Of a stretch of DNA of 64,000 bases, positions 49,934-58,515 are shown piece after piece. The DNA is from a virus: the IMG/VR virus record IMGVR_UViG_3300028844_001770, positions 1 through 64,000 of that record; one strand, given 5' to 3'. Below the pieces are notes generated by a model. The model did not search any database. It worked only from the letters and a program-made list of their open reading frames with translations, and had not been told where the DNA came from. A program made the translations under genes and the position numbers. Every line of letters begins with the position of its first letter. The stretch's first letter is position 1.

Positions 49934-50140
49934 CTACCTTCTAATCATTGGTGATTTGACGGGGTGTTTGTATGATAAGTTGCCTACTTCGGCACTATAT
50001 CCCATCTTAGTTTTCTTTTTTTTCTTAGACTTTTTAGATGCATATATGCTTGCCTTTGGGTCACCGCCACCTAATGGTCCTGCCACTGTTGCGATTCCAC
50101 CTGCACTTGTCATTTCACCTAAAATCTCGTATATTTTCAT
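49934..50140 (-). CDS. Small basic Gly/Lys-rich protein, 68 aa
   Basis: MKIYEILGEMTSAGGIATVA begins with an I/L-x-x-x-L-G-E peptide like the neighbours. A glycine-rich turn (GPLGGGDPKAS) and a run of ten lysines in SKKSKKKKKTKMG follow. It is probably processed or DNA-associated. A late promoter lies directly before the ATG. Small proteins of this form recur in marine T4-like phages. Function unknown. Confidence 0.6.
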   Translation of the reverse strand: MKIYEILGEMTSAGGIATVAGPLGGGDPKASIYASKKSKKKKKTKMGYSAEVGNLSYKHPVKSPMIRR

Positions 50141-50145
50141 AATAG

Positions 50146-50153
50146 TATTTATC
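50146..50153 (-). promoter_or_regulatory. Late promoter GATAAATA giving a leaderless start
   Basis: GATAAATAC on the minus strand overlapping the TAG stop of the upstream gene. With the T4 spacing, the predicted +1 is exactly the A of ATG at 50140. Confidence 0.55.
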
Positions 50154-51406
50154 TACTTTCTTCTAAAAGTTTTCTTAGGCAATCCGTCTTTACTGACTTT
50201 ATTGCCAAACTTAGCCGCTTGTTTCTTAATCTCGTTAGGTCCAACATCAACAGTAGTGTTGATGCCTGGTACGATTTTGCCTACGCCTCCCGTTTCAGTT
50301 ACACTCTTTTTTACTGCTTCAAACTTTTCTTTTAGTTCGTCTTCTAGTGTAACACCAAGTATAGATTCTTTATTAATACCACGAGATTTTGGTCCACCTC
50401 TTTTACGAGTTGATTGTAATTCTGCTTTTGTATCAACGACTGATTTCATCATTAATTGTAAAACATCTCTATCTAATAGTCTCTGTATTTGTTCAAAGTC
50501 ACCTCGTTCTGCCATTTTAGTAAGTTCTTTAAGTTTGCCAACTATACTGTCTTCTATTTGATTAAGCATAAGTCTGCCATATCCTTGAATATACACTTCA
50601 GGATTATTGGGGTCTTCTTTGTTCCATTTCCAAATCTGAGATTCTTCATTAACTGTATTGTTATTCAATGTTTTTCTAAACATATTATTTGAGTGTGCTG
50701 GTCTAAGAGGTTTTTCACCTCGTAATGGAAGAGATATAGTTTTATGTGTTGACCTTTGAGTTGGAGTAGAACGTAATCCACTTGGACCGTTCATTCTATA
50801 TCCAGACTCTTCAATCCATGCTTTTACATCATCATTAACTCGACCCATAGCCCAATCTATAGTCTTTCCGCCATCGTGGTAATCTTCATCAGAAGTTAAT
50901 TCACTATACATAAAATCATGTAATTCATCTTCAGAAGTAAAATAATCTGTAATTTGAGAATTTGCTAAGTCGGCAAGTCTGTCAGCAACATCAGTTCTAT
51001 CTTCTCTATCTTCTTCTATTGATTCTACTGGGAATTCTTTGTTAGATGTTTTAAAGTCTTTCTTACGCATAACAGTTTTAACAATCAAATCTAATTCATT
51101 GTTATCTCTATCCCAACGTAACGCAAATGGCATATTAATATCAGTTACTAAATCTTTCATTACTGCTTCTTGGTCTGGACCCATCTGTGCGATTGGCTGA
51201 CCCCAACGTTTGTATTCTTGTTTGAATAAACGTGTAAGTTCACTTGCTGTGATTTGTTTGCCATTACGTTCATCATTTACTCTGTCGAGGAAGTGACGTG
51301 TAAATTCTACATCAATACCAACTTTGCCAAATATTCTATCAGCAAATGTTTCTAACGCTTCTAAGTCAGATTGTGTGATTTTCTTATCTAATTCGTCTAG
51401 TCTCAT
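50153..51406 (-). CDS. Conserved marine T4-like phage protein, 417 aa
   Basis: MRLDELDKKITQSDLEALET then GIDVEFTRHFLDRVNDERNG and QEAVMKDLVTDINMPFALRW: a pattern I associate with a conserved but uncharacterised protein of T4-like cyanophages and pelagiphages. The middle is helical; the C-terminal region (FEAVKKSVTETGGVGKIVPG) is Lys/Gly-rich and ends KKTFRRK. It shares the N-terminal L-x-E peptide. No catalytic motif is seen. In a late unit, so virion or head-internal protein is plausible. Confidence 0.65.
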   Translation of the reverse strand: MRLDELDKKITQSDLEALETFADRIFGKVGIDVEFTRHFLDRVNDERNGKQITASELTRLFKQEYKRWGQPIAQMGPDQEAVMKDLVTDINMPFALRWDRDNNELDLIVKTVMRKKDFKTSNKEFPVESIEEDREDRTDVADRLADLANSQITDYFTSEDELHDFMYSELTSDEDYHDGGKTIDWAMGRVNDDVKAWIEESGYRMNGPSGLRSTPTQRSTHKTISLPLRGEKPLRPAHSNNMFRKTLNNNTVNEESQIWKWNKEDPNNPEVYIQGYGRLMLNQIEDSIVGKLKELTKMAERGDFEQIQRLLDRDVLQLMMKSVVDTKAELQSTRKRGGPKSRGINKESILGVTLEDELKEKFEAVKKSVTETGGVGKIVPGINTTVDVGPNEIKKQAAKFGNKVSKDGLPKKTFRRK

Positions 51407-52272
51407 TATAGTTCACCCTTTGAATATTCTTGGATATCTGATGGGATTCCCATATCTTTTATCGTATTGTTATTAGTAAATGCTGTGAAGATTGCTTTCT
51501 GTTCTTCAGGAGATAGGTTCTTCTTAATCACTTTAACTAGTGTCTCGTAACTATATAGGTCTTCACCATTATCTAGTTTTAAATTCTTTGCAATTGAATC
51601 TGCTGTCTTCCATGGACCGCCAATAATTTTATTGTTGTTCTTTTTTGTATATCCATTACCACTTTTTGCTGGAACTGGTCTACGTAAAACTCTTACTAGT
51701 CCATCTCTTGGACTAAACATAAATCTTTTTGATTGTAATGGTCTACCGTCTTCGATTGTTTCTTCACTATTTTCTATATCTAAATTGCCAGCAATAGAGG
51801 CAATCATTAGATTACGATAAACACCTTTGTACTGACTATCTTTTTCATTTGGTGAATGATAATAAGTCTTTAACCAATCTGGGTCACCTGGCATGAAATC
51901 TACTTGAACATATCCAGTTCTTGGTCTACCATCTTCTTTAGTCTCATCAAAGTCCATGATTTTAACCTTAGTCATAATCACACTTGACTTTGCAATATCC
52001 ATTATTTGGCTACTTTTCTTAAGTCTTTCTACAAATTCTGGTATTTTATCAGTATCAATCTTTAACGCAACATCAATATCACCACTGAATTCTCTTTTAC
52101 CAACACTACCTAATGCATTGTTTCTTAAATCTATACCAAGTTCTTTCTCTAATGGAATAAGTGTTGGATTGATTTCATCAATATGAATTGCTCCAACTCC
52201 TGGCATAGAACCCCCCTCAGATATAACTTCTGATTGTGTAGATTTAGATTGTGTCAATTCAAATAAGTTCAT
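51406..52272 (-). CDS. Pol-beta-type nucleotidyltransferase-like protein, 288 aa
   Basis: N-terminal MNLFELTQSKSTQSEVISEG shares the L-x-E peptide. The NTase core reads LGSVGKREFSGDIDVALKI (GS then DxD) with a second acidic strand, GYVQVDFMPG, giving the three carboxylates of the pol-beta superfamily. Members add nucleotides to RNA, proteins or antibiotics. The C-terminal part is helical. Overlaps its upstream partner by one base and is 4 bases from the next gene. Target unknown; if packaged it would act at infection start. Confidence 0.72.
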   Translation of the reverse strand: MNLFELTQSKSTQSEVISEGGSMPGVGAIHIDEINPTLIPLEKELGIDLRNNALGSVGKREFSGDIDVALKIDTDKIPEFVERLKKSSQIMDIAKSSVIMTKVKIMDFDETKEDGRPRTGYVQVDFMPGDPDWLKTYYHSPNEKDSQYKGVYRNLMIASIAGNLDIENSEETIEDGRPLQSKRFMFSPRDGLVRVLRRPVPAKSGNGYTKKNNNKIIGGPWKTADSIAKNLKLDNGEDLYSYETLVKVIKKNLSPEEQKAIFTAFTNNNTIKDMGIPSDIQEYSKGEL

Positions 52273-52276
52273 TGTA

Positions 52277-55200
52277 TTAAATCTTTTGCTTGTCTATTAG
52301 TTTACTTAGTGCTTCTTTAACTTTATAAGTTTTGCCATCTACATCAAATGATTTCTTACCATCAATCTTTGCTTTTTCTAACTCACCTGAGAATTTATTT
52401 CCTTCTGTCTCTGTTTCTGGAAATAATTGCTTATAGTATTTCTTGTGTATGGCTTTGTACATCATCTCTGATTGCTCAGGTGTTGTGTAACCTTGTCGTT
52501 TGATTATCTTTAAAAGACCTTCAACTGCTTTAATTTCGCCTCTATCACCAAATGCTTGTGCTAACATAAGAATGTTTTCTGAATGATTGTTTCTGTCTTC
52601 ATTATACTTATATGTATCTTGCATCTTTTTCAAGTCACCGCCGTGGTCTTCAGGTGCAACATCTTTCTCATCATAATCATCTGGTCCGTAACCTGCTGGT
52701 GTAACATCTTTCCAGTTTTCATTTACTGTACCAATTTTCTTAATGATATTAAGAAGAATTTGATTACCATCTGATGCTGTTACTTTTCCATTTTCATCTT
52801 TGTTGCTATATGTACCAAACATACGTGAAAAACGTTTTTCAACAACGTCTTTGTTTTTCTTAACCCAAAGCATTAGAGTAGTTAATTTACCTTTATCTTT
52901 TAGAATATTGCCTTCATCCCACATTTCAGATGTTCCAAGATATCTTAATCCTGCTGGGTCTCTTTTAACACCATCATACATCATACTCAAGTCGTGTATA
53001 AAGTTTCTCTCTTGTCCACCAAAGCCTTGTTCTGGACTATGTCGTACCTGTTCATTAACGTTTTTGTCCCAGTTGAATTTGCCATTCTTAAATACACCGT
53101 ATTCATCGGGTTCATCACCGCCCGTTGATATAAGATTAAGTCCTTCTGGTTCTAAACCGGCTTTCTTAACAAGTTCTAAGAACTTATCTTTAATTGGATT
53201 GCCTTCTTCCATTGCACCGATATAATCATCATATTCTTCTACCTTTTTGCCATCTTTATATACATCAATCATATAAAAACCTTCACTATAATCGTAATAT
53301 ACATTAGCATAATCTTTACCTACTATATCTGCTTCATTAACTTCTTGTGAAGTATCACCTTCCATATAGTGTTTTACACTTGAAATATAATCAGCCGCTT
53401 TAGTAATCTTTGCTTGTACCCAGCCTTGTAATCCTTCTTCTTCAGAAACATTACTAAGCATTTGTTCTAATTCTGAAGAATACTTTGCTAGTCTCTGTAC
53501 ATCTTTTCTAGCCATACTTACTTCGTGGTCAGGTGCTTCGTTTACTGATTCATCTAAATCTACACGGCTTATAAAGTCCTGAATTACATCAGCATGTAAA
53601 CTTGTTAATAGTTCGTGCATTACTTTTTCATAACCATGCTTTTCAATCATATCATATACTGGTTGTGTATAATATCCACCCGCTTCGTTTACTGATTCAT
53701 CTAAATCTACACGGCTTATAAAGTCCTGAATTACATCAGCGTGTAATTTTGTTAGTAATTCATGCATTACTTTTTCATAACCATGCTTTTCAATCATATC
53801 ATATACTGGCTGTGTATAATATCCGCCTGCTTCAGTTACTTCTGACTCACTCATATTTGCTAAGTTCTTTTTTGATTGGTCAATTAATTTTTGAGTAAAC
53901 TCTGCACCCAAAGTATCATCAGATTTTTTCATTCTTTCTAATTGGTTCTTTAACCTTGCTAATCGTTTTTCTTCTGCTTGTTTTTCTGTAGGCATTTTCT
54001 GAAATTTCTTTCGACCTACTTCGTTGACTCTTTGGAAATATTCTACTTCATCTGGACTTCTGTGGTCAGAAAGAAATGATTTCATCTCTTCTTCTGAAAC
54101 ATCTTGTAATAATTCGTCAATAGCAGTATAGTCACCTTTCTGTGCGTCAGATGCCATTTGTCTTGCAACTGCTTTAAGTAATTTTATATCGTGGTCAGAT
54201 GATTCATTCACACTTTCTGATTTCGTAGAACCATCAGCATTGAAATGTTGCTCTCTAATATCTTCAACGTATGCTAGTGCTTGGTCTGCCATCTGTTGGT
54301 CAAAGTATCTGTCTTCGTCTACCGATGAACTTAATGCCATTGAAACATAAGATAATTTCTTTTTATCTTCATCGTCTCTAACTTTGATATCTTCAATGTA
54401 TTCTAGTGCTTGTTGTATCATCAACTCATCGTTATGACCATCTTCATCTGTTTCTTGGATTACGTGATGAATGTATTCTAGTTTCTCGTGTTGTTCGTTG
54501 TGGTATTCACCTTCGCCGAACATACCAGCGATTGCTTTCTTGTTGTCATAAGAATCTGGATATACTAAATCTAAAATTTTCCAGTAATCATCAAAATCAT
54601 ATACTTTGCCATTCACTTCTACATCCATAGGATATGCATCAAAGTGTTCTTTGTGGTCATCAACATAATCTTTTATGTCTGCCGCAACATTTTTTAATTT
54701 TGATTCTACGACTTGTTCGACTTTCGCATCAAATTCTTCATCAAAGGACTCGGCATGCATGGCTGCCATATGGGCTTTATACTTTTTAGTTCCCTTTTTG
54801 TGTGGGCTTTTGCCTTCTGTTAGTGTTTGTAGTATGCTGTCTTTCATAATATTGTCCTCGATAACGTTTTCTTTTAAGTATTCAGAAAACGAGTGTTCGT
54901 CCCAGTTTTCATTCATAGTTTCTTTATTGCCTACTTTACTTTTAAATAGGTCTATTATGTCTTGTGGTACATCTGTGATGTTGTATAAGTCTTGTAACAT
55001 TTGAGTTAGTTTAGTGTCATCACTTTTCGCAATCATATTTCGAATTTGTGACGCACTATTAATTTCTTGACCTAATACTTTAAATTTAAATGTAGGAGTT
55101 GTTGCAATATAACCTCGTGTTCCAAATGTTTCAGAATTTTCTAATCCATTCCACTTCTGTAAGTATGCAGGTTCACCATTCTTCTTTAACTTAAGACCAT

Positions 55201-55561
55201 TAGAGAAATCAAATCTCGGGTCTTCTGCCATATCTTTTTCTGATACTGCAAACACCACCACTGTCTTATCTTTGTCAAATCTTTCCATGATTTCGATAGA
55301 TTGATATGGTGATTTTGTTTGAACTATATCACTAGCAGAAACTCCAGCAAGTATCATCATCTTTCTCTTTTCTTCAAAAGTAAAAGGTGACCTGTCTCCA
55401 TCAACTTTACCAGATGTAGAAATGAATACTTTCGCATTACTATACTTCTGCTTTAAGTATTTGTATACTTTACCGTGTCCAATGTGGAACGGGTGAAAGC
55501 GACCAGGATATATAATAACCAAGTCCTTATTGCTATCTTCTAGTAAATCTGATAAGTTCAT
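52277..55561 (-). CDS. HIGH-type nucleotidyltransferase fused to a long repeat-containing tail, 1094 aa
   Basis: The N-terminal about 185 residues are a cytidylyltransferase-like domain: IIYPGRFHPFHIGH (HxGH) and GQEINSASQIRNMI (ISxxxxR-like). The remaining about 900 residues are acidic and helical with many SVNE/SESVNE junctions, and a 49-residue segment (EAGGYYTQPVYDMIEKHGYE...) occurs twice in tandem at about 579-676. The polyprotein-like chain may be processed. N-terminus MNLSDLLEDS carries the L-x-E peptide; late promoter at 55595. Probably virion-internal with an enzyme head. Substrate unknown. Confidence 0.7.
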   Translation of the reverse strand: MNLSDLLEDSNKDLVIIYPGRFHPFHIGHGKVYKYLKQKYSNAKVFISTSGKVDGDRSPFTFEEKRKMMILAGVSASDIVQTKSPYQSIEIMERFDKDKTVVVFAVSEKDMAEDPRFDFSNGLKLKKNGEPAYLQKWNGLENSETFGTRGYIATTPTFKFKVLGQEINSASQIRNMIAKSDDTKLTQMLQDLYNITDVPQDIIDLFKSKVGNKETMNENWDEHSFSEYLKENVIEDNIMKDSILQTLTEGKSPHKKGTKKYKAHMAAMHAESFDEEFDAKVEQVVESKLKNVAADIKDYVDDHKEHFDAYPMDVEVNGKVYDFDDYWKILDLVYPDSYDNKKAIAGMFGEGEYHNEQHEKLEYIHHVIQETDEDGHNDELMIQQALEYIEDIKVRDDEDKKKLSYVSMALSSSVDEDRYFDQQMADQALAYVEDIREQHFNADGSTKSESVNESSDHDIKLLKAVARQMASDAQKGDYTAIDELLQDVSEEEMKSFLSDHRSPDEVEYFQRVNEVGRKKFQKMPTEKQAEEKRLARLKNQLERMKKSDDTLGAEFTQKLIDQSKKNLANMSESEVTEAGGYYTQPVYDMIEKHGYEKVMHELLTKLHADVIQDFISRVDLDESVNEAGGYYTQPVYDMIEKHGYEKVMHELLTSLHADVIQDFISRVDLDESVNEAPDHEVSMARKDVQRLAKYSSELEQMLSNVSEEEGLQGWVQAKITKAADYISSVKHYMEGDTSQEVNEADIVGKDYANVYYDYSEGFYMIDVYKDGKKVEEYDDYIGAMEEGNPIKDKFLELVKKAGLEPEGLNLISTGGDEPDEYGVFKNGKFNWDKNVNEQVRHSPEQGFGGQERNFIHDLSMMYDGVKRDPAGLRYLGTSEMWDEGNILKDKGKLTTLMLWVKKNKDVVEKRFSRMFGTYSNKDENGKVTASDGNQILLNIIKKIGTVNENWKDVTPAGYGPDDYDEKDVAPEDHGGDLKKMQDTYKYNEDRNNHSENILMLAQAFGDRGEIKAVEGLLKIIKRQGYTTPEQSEMMYKAIHKKYYKQLFPETETEGNKFSGELEKAKIDGKKSFDVDGKTYKVKEALSKLIDKQKI
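53535..53828 (-). repeat. 147-bp tandem duplication inside the 1094-aa gene
   Basis: Copies 53535-53681 and 53682-53828 are adjacent, in frame and differ by few substitutions. They encode a 49-residue unit twice. The near-identity points to a recent duplication. Confidence 0.92.
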
Positions 55562-55594
55562 ACAATTATCTCTATATTAAATTTATTCTAATTG

Positions 55595-55602
55595 TATTTA
55601 TC
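55595..55602 (-). promoter_or_regulatory. Late promoter GATAAATA for the internal-protein unit
   Basis: GATAAATAC on the minus strand, 33 bases before the ATG at 55561. Confidence 0.7.
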
Positions 55603-55631
55603 ATTTTAAAGTATATACTTTTAAAAGTCAA
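55603..55631 (-). promoter_or_regulatory. Weak sigma70-type promoter abutting the late promoter
   Basis: TTGACT (55626-55631), 17-base spacer, TAAAAT (55603-55608), directly adjoining the late -10. It could give dual control; the match is modest. Confidence 0.35.
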
Positions 55632-55632
55632 C

Positions 55633-55662
55633 CAATAAAAATCCCAGCAATTTGCTGGGATT
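55633..55662 (-). terminator. Rho-independent terminator after the envelope operon
   Basis: AATCCCAGC/GCTGGGATT stem (55640-55648 and 55654-55662) with a five-base loop, then TTTTTATTGG on the minus strand. It separates the envelope operon from the internal-protein unit. Confidence 0.85.
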
Positions 55663-55687
55663 ATATAATAACTTTGTTTGTTGTTTG

Positions 55688-55836
55688 TTACCAAAAAATT
55701 CGCATCCACCAAGGACGATGTGCTTTTTTATACATCCCCATTGCTTTTTGCGCCTCTAGTAATTCTAACATTATATTTGAATTAAGAACGCCACGTTCTT
55801 TCTGTGATTGTCAACATCAACGTATAAGAATTTCAT
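55688..55836 (-). pseudogene. Small gene split by a -1 frameshift (or two tiny overlapping ORFs)
   Basis: From an ATG at 55836 with AGGAGAATAGG upstream, one frame gives MKFLYVDVDNHRKN and stops after 21 residues (55771). Shifting by -1 near the AGAAAG restores a longer frame, KERGVLNSNIMLELLEAQKA then MGMYKKAHRPWWMRIFW, ending at 55688. The second frame also has its own ATG overlapping the first stop. This could be a disrupted gene, a programmed frameshift, reinitiation or a sequencing error. The basic, Trp-rich tail suggests membrane contact. It lies in the 362-base gap between firm genes. Confidence 0.45.
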
Positions 55837-55886
55837 ACCTATTCTCCTAAAAACACTACTCTCTAGTATTATTTAAGAGAAATCCG

Positions 55887-55900
55887 CACTATATATAGTG
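55887..55900. repeat. Perfect 14-bp palindrome CACTATATATAGTG
   Basis: Self-complementary 14-mer, 24 bases beyond the holin-like stop. It could be an operator or weak hairpin. Nothing else is seen in this part of the gap. Confidence 0.5.
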
Positions 55901-55923
55901 TGTAGTTAAGTTTTATCAGTACT

Positions 55924-56229
55924 TTACTTCTTTTCGTCTTTATTGATGCCCATTGCAGTACCTGTTAGTAATGCACCAAATGCCAAGTGGAATATTCCAC
56001 CACCCATCAATGTGTATGGTGAGTGTGTACCAGTCATAATTTTCATCATATCTAATCTAACTAGTGGGTCGTCAGGCAATCTGTTAATGATATCGACAAA
56101 CACTTCTAGGTATGGAACTTGCATTGACATATAAACAGGAACGAGAACAAAGTCATACAGACAGATGGTCAAATACACAACCAGTGCTGACCATCTCCAG
56201 ATTATAACTGCTTTGTTACCCATCAACAT
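55924..56229 (-). CDS. Holin-like membrane protein, 101 aa
   Basis: Three hydrophobic parts: AVIIWRWSALVVYLTICLYDFVLVPVYMS (one or two helices) and LMGGGIFHLAFGALLTGTAMG. A short basic N-terminus and a charged tail, INKDEKK, complete it. The pattern W-R-W-x-A-L-V..Y...C-x-Y-D-F with a C-terminal GGG-I-F-H-L-A-F-G-A recalls three-TM phage holin-type families. Co-transcribed after the SbmA-like gene. It would form the timed membrane lesion for lysis. No endolysin is recognised in the window. Confidence 0.6.
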   Translation of the reverse strand: MLMGNKAVIIWRWSALVVYLTICLYDFVLVPVYMSMQVPYLEVFVDIINRLPDDPLVRLDMMKIMTGTHSPYTLMGGGIFHLAFGALLTGTAMGINKDEKK

Positions 56230-56253
56230 TGCTTTCTTTTCCTTGTGAACACA

Positions 56254-57300
56254 TTAGATTTTATTTCCATCATCGTCAAAAGTAACATTGTCTGCTTCGT
56301 CAAGTGCAGTATTAAATTCTCTCAAACGTCTAATGACTGATAAGAAGTCAACGATTGTTGTCCATCTATCGATGAAATAACCCATTGAACTTTCAACTCT
56401 ACCAAATGCGTTTAGAACTTGAAATAGTACACCAAGTGTAATTAACTGGTCAAAATATGCTGGTGCCAAAACAACTAGTGCTAAGTTACCTACACATAAT
56501 CCGAATGCTGTTTGCCATACACCAAATCCCATATACCAGTTGAATAGTCTATAATAGTTTCTACGAACTGAATAGAACATTGGAAATAATACTTCGGTTG
56601 AACGTGCTGAGAAATCATCTTCTGAGTGTACTAGTTGTTTTCTCATCTTGGCTTCTACTACCTGATTTCTATATTCAAGTCTAGGCAGTGGCCAACCAAG
56701 TAAAAGTGATATTAGAGTACCACCAATTGATACTGATAATGCTACCCATACTAGAAAACCAGGAATGATTTGACCATTCCAAACTGGTAAACTTTCTGAT
56801 AAGTTCCATAGAATTGGTAAGAATGCAAAAAGAATAAGTATCGCACTAAAGAATCCAGTGAATAGACCTTGTAATGTTTTACCAAAAATCATTAAGTCTT
56901 CTTGTATACGCTGTGAGCCACCTTCTATCTTTGCTGTTGAGCCTTCCCAACGTGTCATATAGTGTTTGGTGTTTGCTTCTCGCCATCGAAAACAGTATCT
57001 TTGTGTCTGCCACGTGGCATATACTGCGATTGGAGTGTATAAGACTATGATTTCGACAAAGGAGGGTTGTACTCCTTCGGTTAATGTAATGAAATTCAAA
57101 AATCTACCAGCGTCCCATCCGAGAAATAGTTCCCAGAATCTTTCTTCTTGTAGTGATTGAATTACATCGTATATTTCTTTGTTCCAAAGATTGTAGAAAA
57201 CTAATATTTCTACATTGTACCAAATCATACTTAAAAGAAACGCTAACATTAGCCATGCATATGCTCCGTATTCTTTTGTGAGAAAAAATGATTTTAACAT
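56254..57300 (-). CDS. sbmA: SbmA/BacA-family peptide transporter
   Basis: 348 residues with about seven membrane helices. CFRWREANTKHYMTRWEG and then AKIEGGSQRIQEDLMIFGKT (about 103-142) follow the SbmA signature FRWRxAMxxYYMxxWxxxRxIEGAxQRxQED. Later SVRRNYYRLFNWYMGF and DRWTTIVDFLSVIRRLREF match the SbmA C-terminal half. E. coli SbmA is 406 residues; here the first about 50-60 (first helix and loop) are absent. SbmA/BacA import peptides such as microcins and NCR peptides across the inner membrane, driven by proton gradient. It has its own late promoter. Confidence 0.9.
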   Translation of the reverse strand: MLKSFFLTKEYGAYAWLMLAFLLSMIWYNVEILVFYNLWNKEIYDVIQSLQEERFWELFLGWDAGRFLNFITLTEGVQPSFVEIIVLYTPIAVYATWQTQRYCFRWREANTKHYMTRWEGSTAKIEGGSQRIQEDLMIFGKTLQGLFTGFFSAILILFAFLPILWNLSESLPVWNGQIIPGFLVWVALSVSIGGTLISLLLGWPLPRLEYRNQVVEAKMRKQLVHSEDDFSARSTEVLFPMFYSVRRNYYRLFNWYMGFGVWQTAFGLCVGNLALVVLAPAYFDQLITLGVLFQVLNAFGRVESSMGYFIDRWTTIVDFLSVIRRLREFNTALDEADNVTFDDDGNKI

Positions 57301-57352
57301 ATGTCACCTCTAATTGATTAAATTTATATACGACTTTAATTTGTCGTAGTAG

Positions 57353-57360
57353 TATTTATC
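57353..57360 (-). promoter_or_regulatory. Late promoter GATAAATA (SbmA-like unit)
   Basis: GATAAATAC on the minus strand, 52 bases before the ATG at 57300, starting just after the ClpP-like stop. Confidence 0.7.
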
Positions 57361-57362
57361 AA

Positions 57363-58220
57363 TTAGTCGGTTCTTCTCATGCCACCTTCGAGGTCACTAC
57401 CTGTAGTTCCGAAGAAATCTTTATAGTTCGTTGCAATAGTAGCCAATGCAGGTCTAACCTGAAAATCTCTAGGATGTAGCCAATACATTGTAGCATTTGG
57501 AATTTGAATAAACAATAGTCTTAAATCTTCGTCTTCGACTCCTAATGACTTAAGAAGTTTCATTAACGATGATGCACTTCTATATGCAGAAGATTCAATA
57601 GCGCCAGGACTTGCACCGTTCATGCTTCCTGGAGGAGTACCTGGACCGTGAATGCCAAAGTAAACATCACCGATTAAGTAGCGTTTGTCACCACCTAAGA
57701 ATAATAAACCACACGCTGATGCACATATAGATTTGCCTTTCATATAGTCTGGCATTTCATTTTGTTCTGCATTATTTCCTGGAGAATAAATTGTTTCACC
57801 AAATTCATTTAATACATCATCGGCTCTAACAACAGTAACAACATTACGAAGTTTTATATGTGCCGCAAGACACGAACCTTCTGCTAAATTACCACCTGGA
57901 CTTTCTAAGATTAAAGTAAACGAATCTGGCATCTGAGGTGCTATCTTTTCACAATCACCTTCTTCTACAGTACCCATTAATGTGTATAGTTGGTCATCAA
58001 TTTTTGTAAAAGTTAAACCTTGTTTACTTTCTTCTTCTTCAATCTTGTTGTTTGCTTCTGTGTATAGTACCATATAATCATCGTACCATTGAACACCTTT
58101 ATCTTTACCTATAACTACAAGTAAAATTATTATAACAATTAAAAATGGATTATTTACCAGATAACGAACAGTTCTTCCTATGAATGATTGCTTTATAAAA
58201 TTTAGTATTTTTTTCATCAT
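57363..58220 (-). CDS. Membrane-anchored periplasmic ClpP/crotonase-fold protein
   Basis: 285 residues. One N-terminal membrane helix (about 24-38, NPFLIVIIILLVVIG) puts the rest in the periplasm. LILESPGGNLAEG (103-115) is the oxyanion-type loop, ICASACGLLFLGG (165-177) carries the nucleophile Ser168, and FGIHGPG (188-194) His191. This pattern belongs to COG3904-type ClpP-fold proteins near the envelope; activity as protease is inferred. Part of the late operon with TolQ/TolR-like genes. Confidence 0.75.
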   Translation of the reverse strand: MMKKILNFIKQSFIGRTVRYLVNNPFLIVIIILLVVIGKDKGVQWYDDYMVLYTEANNKIEEEESKQGLTFTKIDDQLYTLMGTVEEGDCEKIAPQMPDSFTLILESPGGNLAEGSCLAAHIKLRNVVTVVRADDVLNEFGETIYSPGNNAEQNEMPDYMKGKSICASACGLLFLGGDKRYLIGDVYFGIHGPGTPPGSMNGASPGAIESSAYRSASSLMKLLKSLGVEDEDLRLLFIQIPNATMYWLHPRDFQVRPALATIATNYKDFFGTTGSDLEGGMRRTD

Positions 58221-58227
58221 TGGATTC

Positions 58228-58500
58228 CTATTCTGTTTGTGGTTTACCGCCTGGTTGTTGCCCTGCTTGTCTTTGCATCATCTTATTAAATTCTTCTGCT
58301 GTAAAACATTGGCTTCTAGTTGTGTGACTCCATTCTAAATCTATTTTAATTGGTTCTTGTGGCATATAACTTTGATATTGCTGACATATTGCCATCGTTG
58401 TAAATGGCAATGAATATATAACTGGATTACCAAGTTGTACATTAAAAATTGACACAACAAAGTGTCCTACCATTAAAACTGCTCCTACTGTCATTTCCAT
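58228..58500 (-). CDS. Small exported protein with two cysteines, 90 aa
   Basis: The N-terminal hydrophobic stretch (VGAVLMVGHFVVSIFNVQLG) is a signal or anchor. The remaining 65 residues hold two cysteines (TMAICQQY and RSQCFTAEE) that could form a disulphide, and a Gln/Gly-rich tail. It sits between ClpP-like and 205-residue membrane genes with short spacers. No family recognised; likely an accessory of the envelope complex. Confidence 0.6.
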   Translation of the reverse strand: MEMTVGAVLMVGHFVVSIFNVQLGNPVIYSLPFTTMAICQQYQSYMPQEPIKIDLEWSHTTRSQCFTAEEFNKMMQRQAGQQPGGKPQTE

Positions 58501-58515
58501 ATTCTCTCTCCTCTA

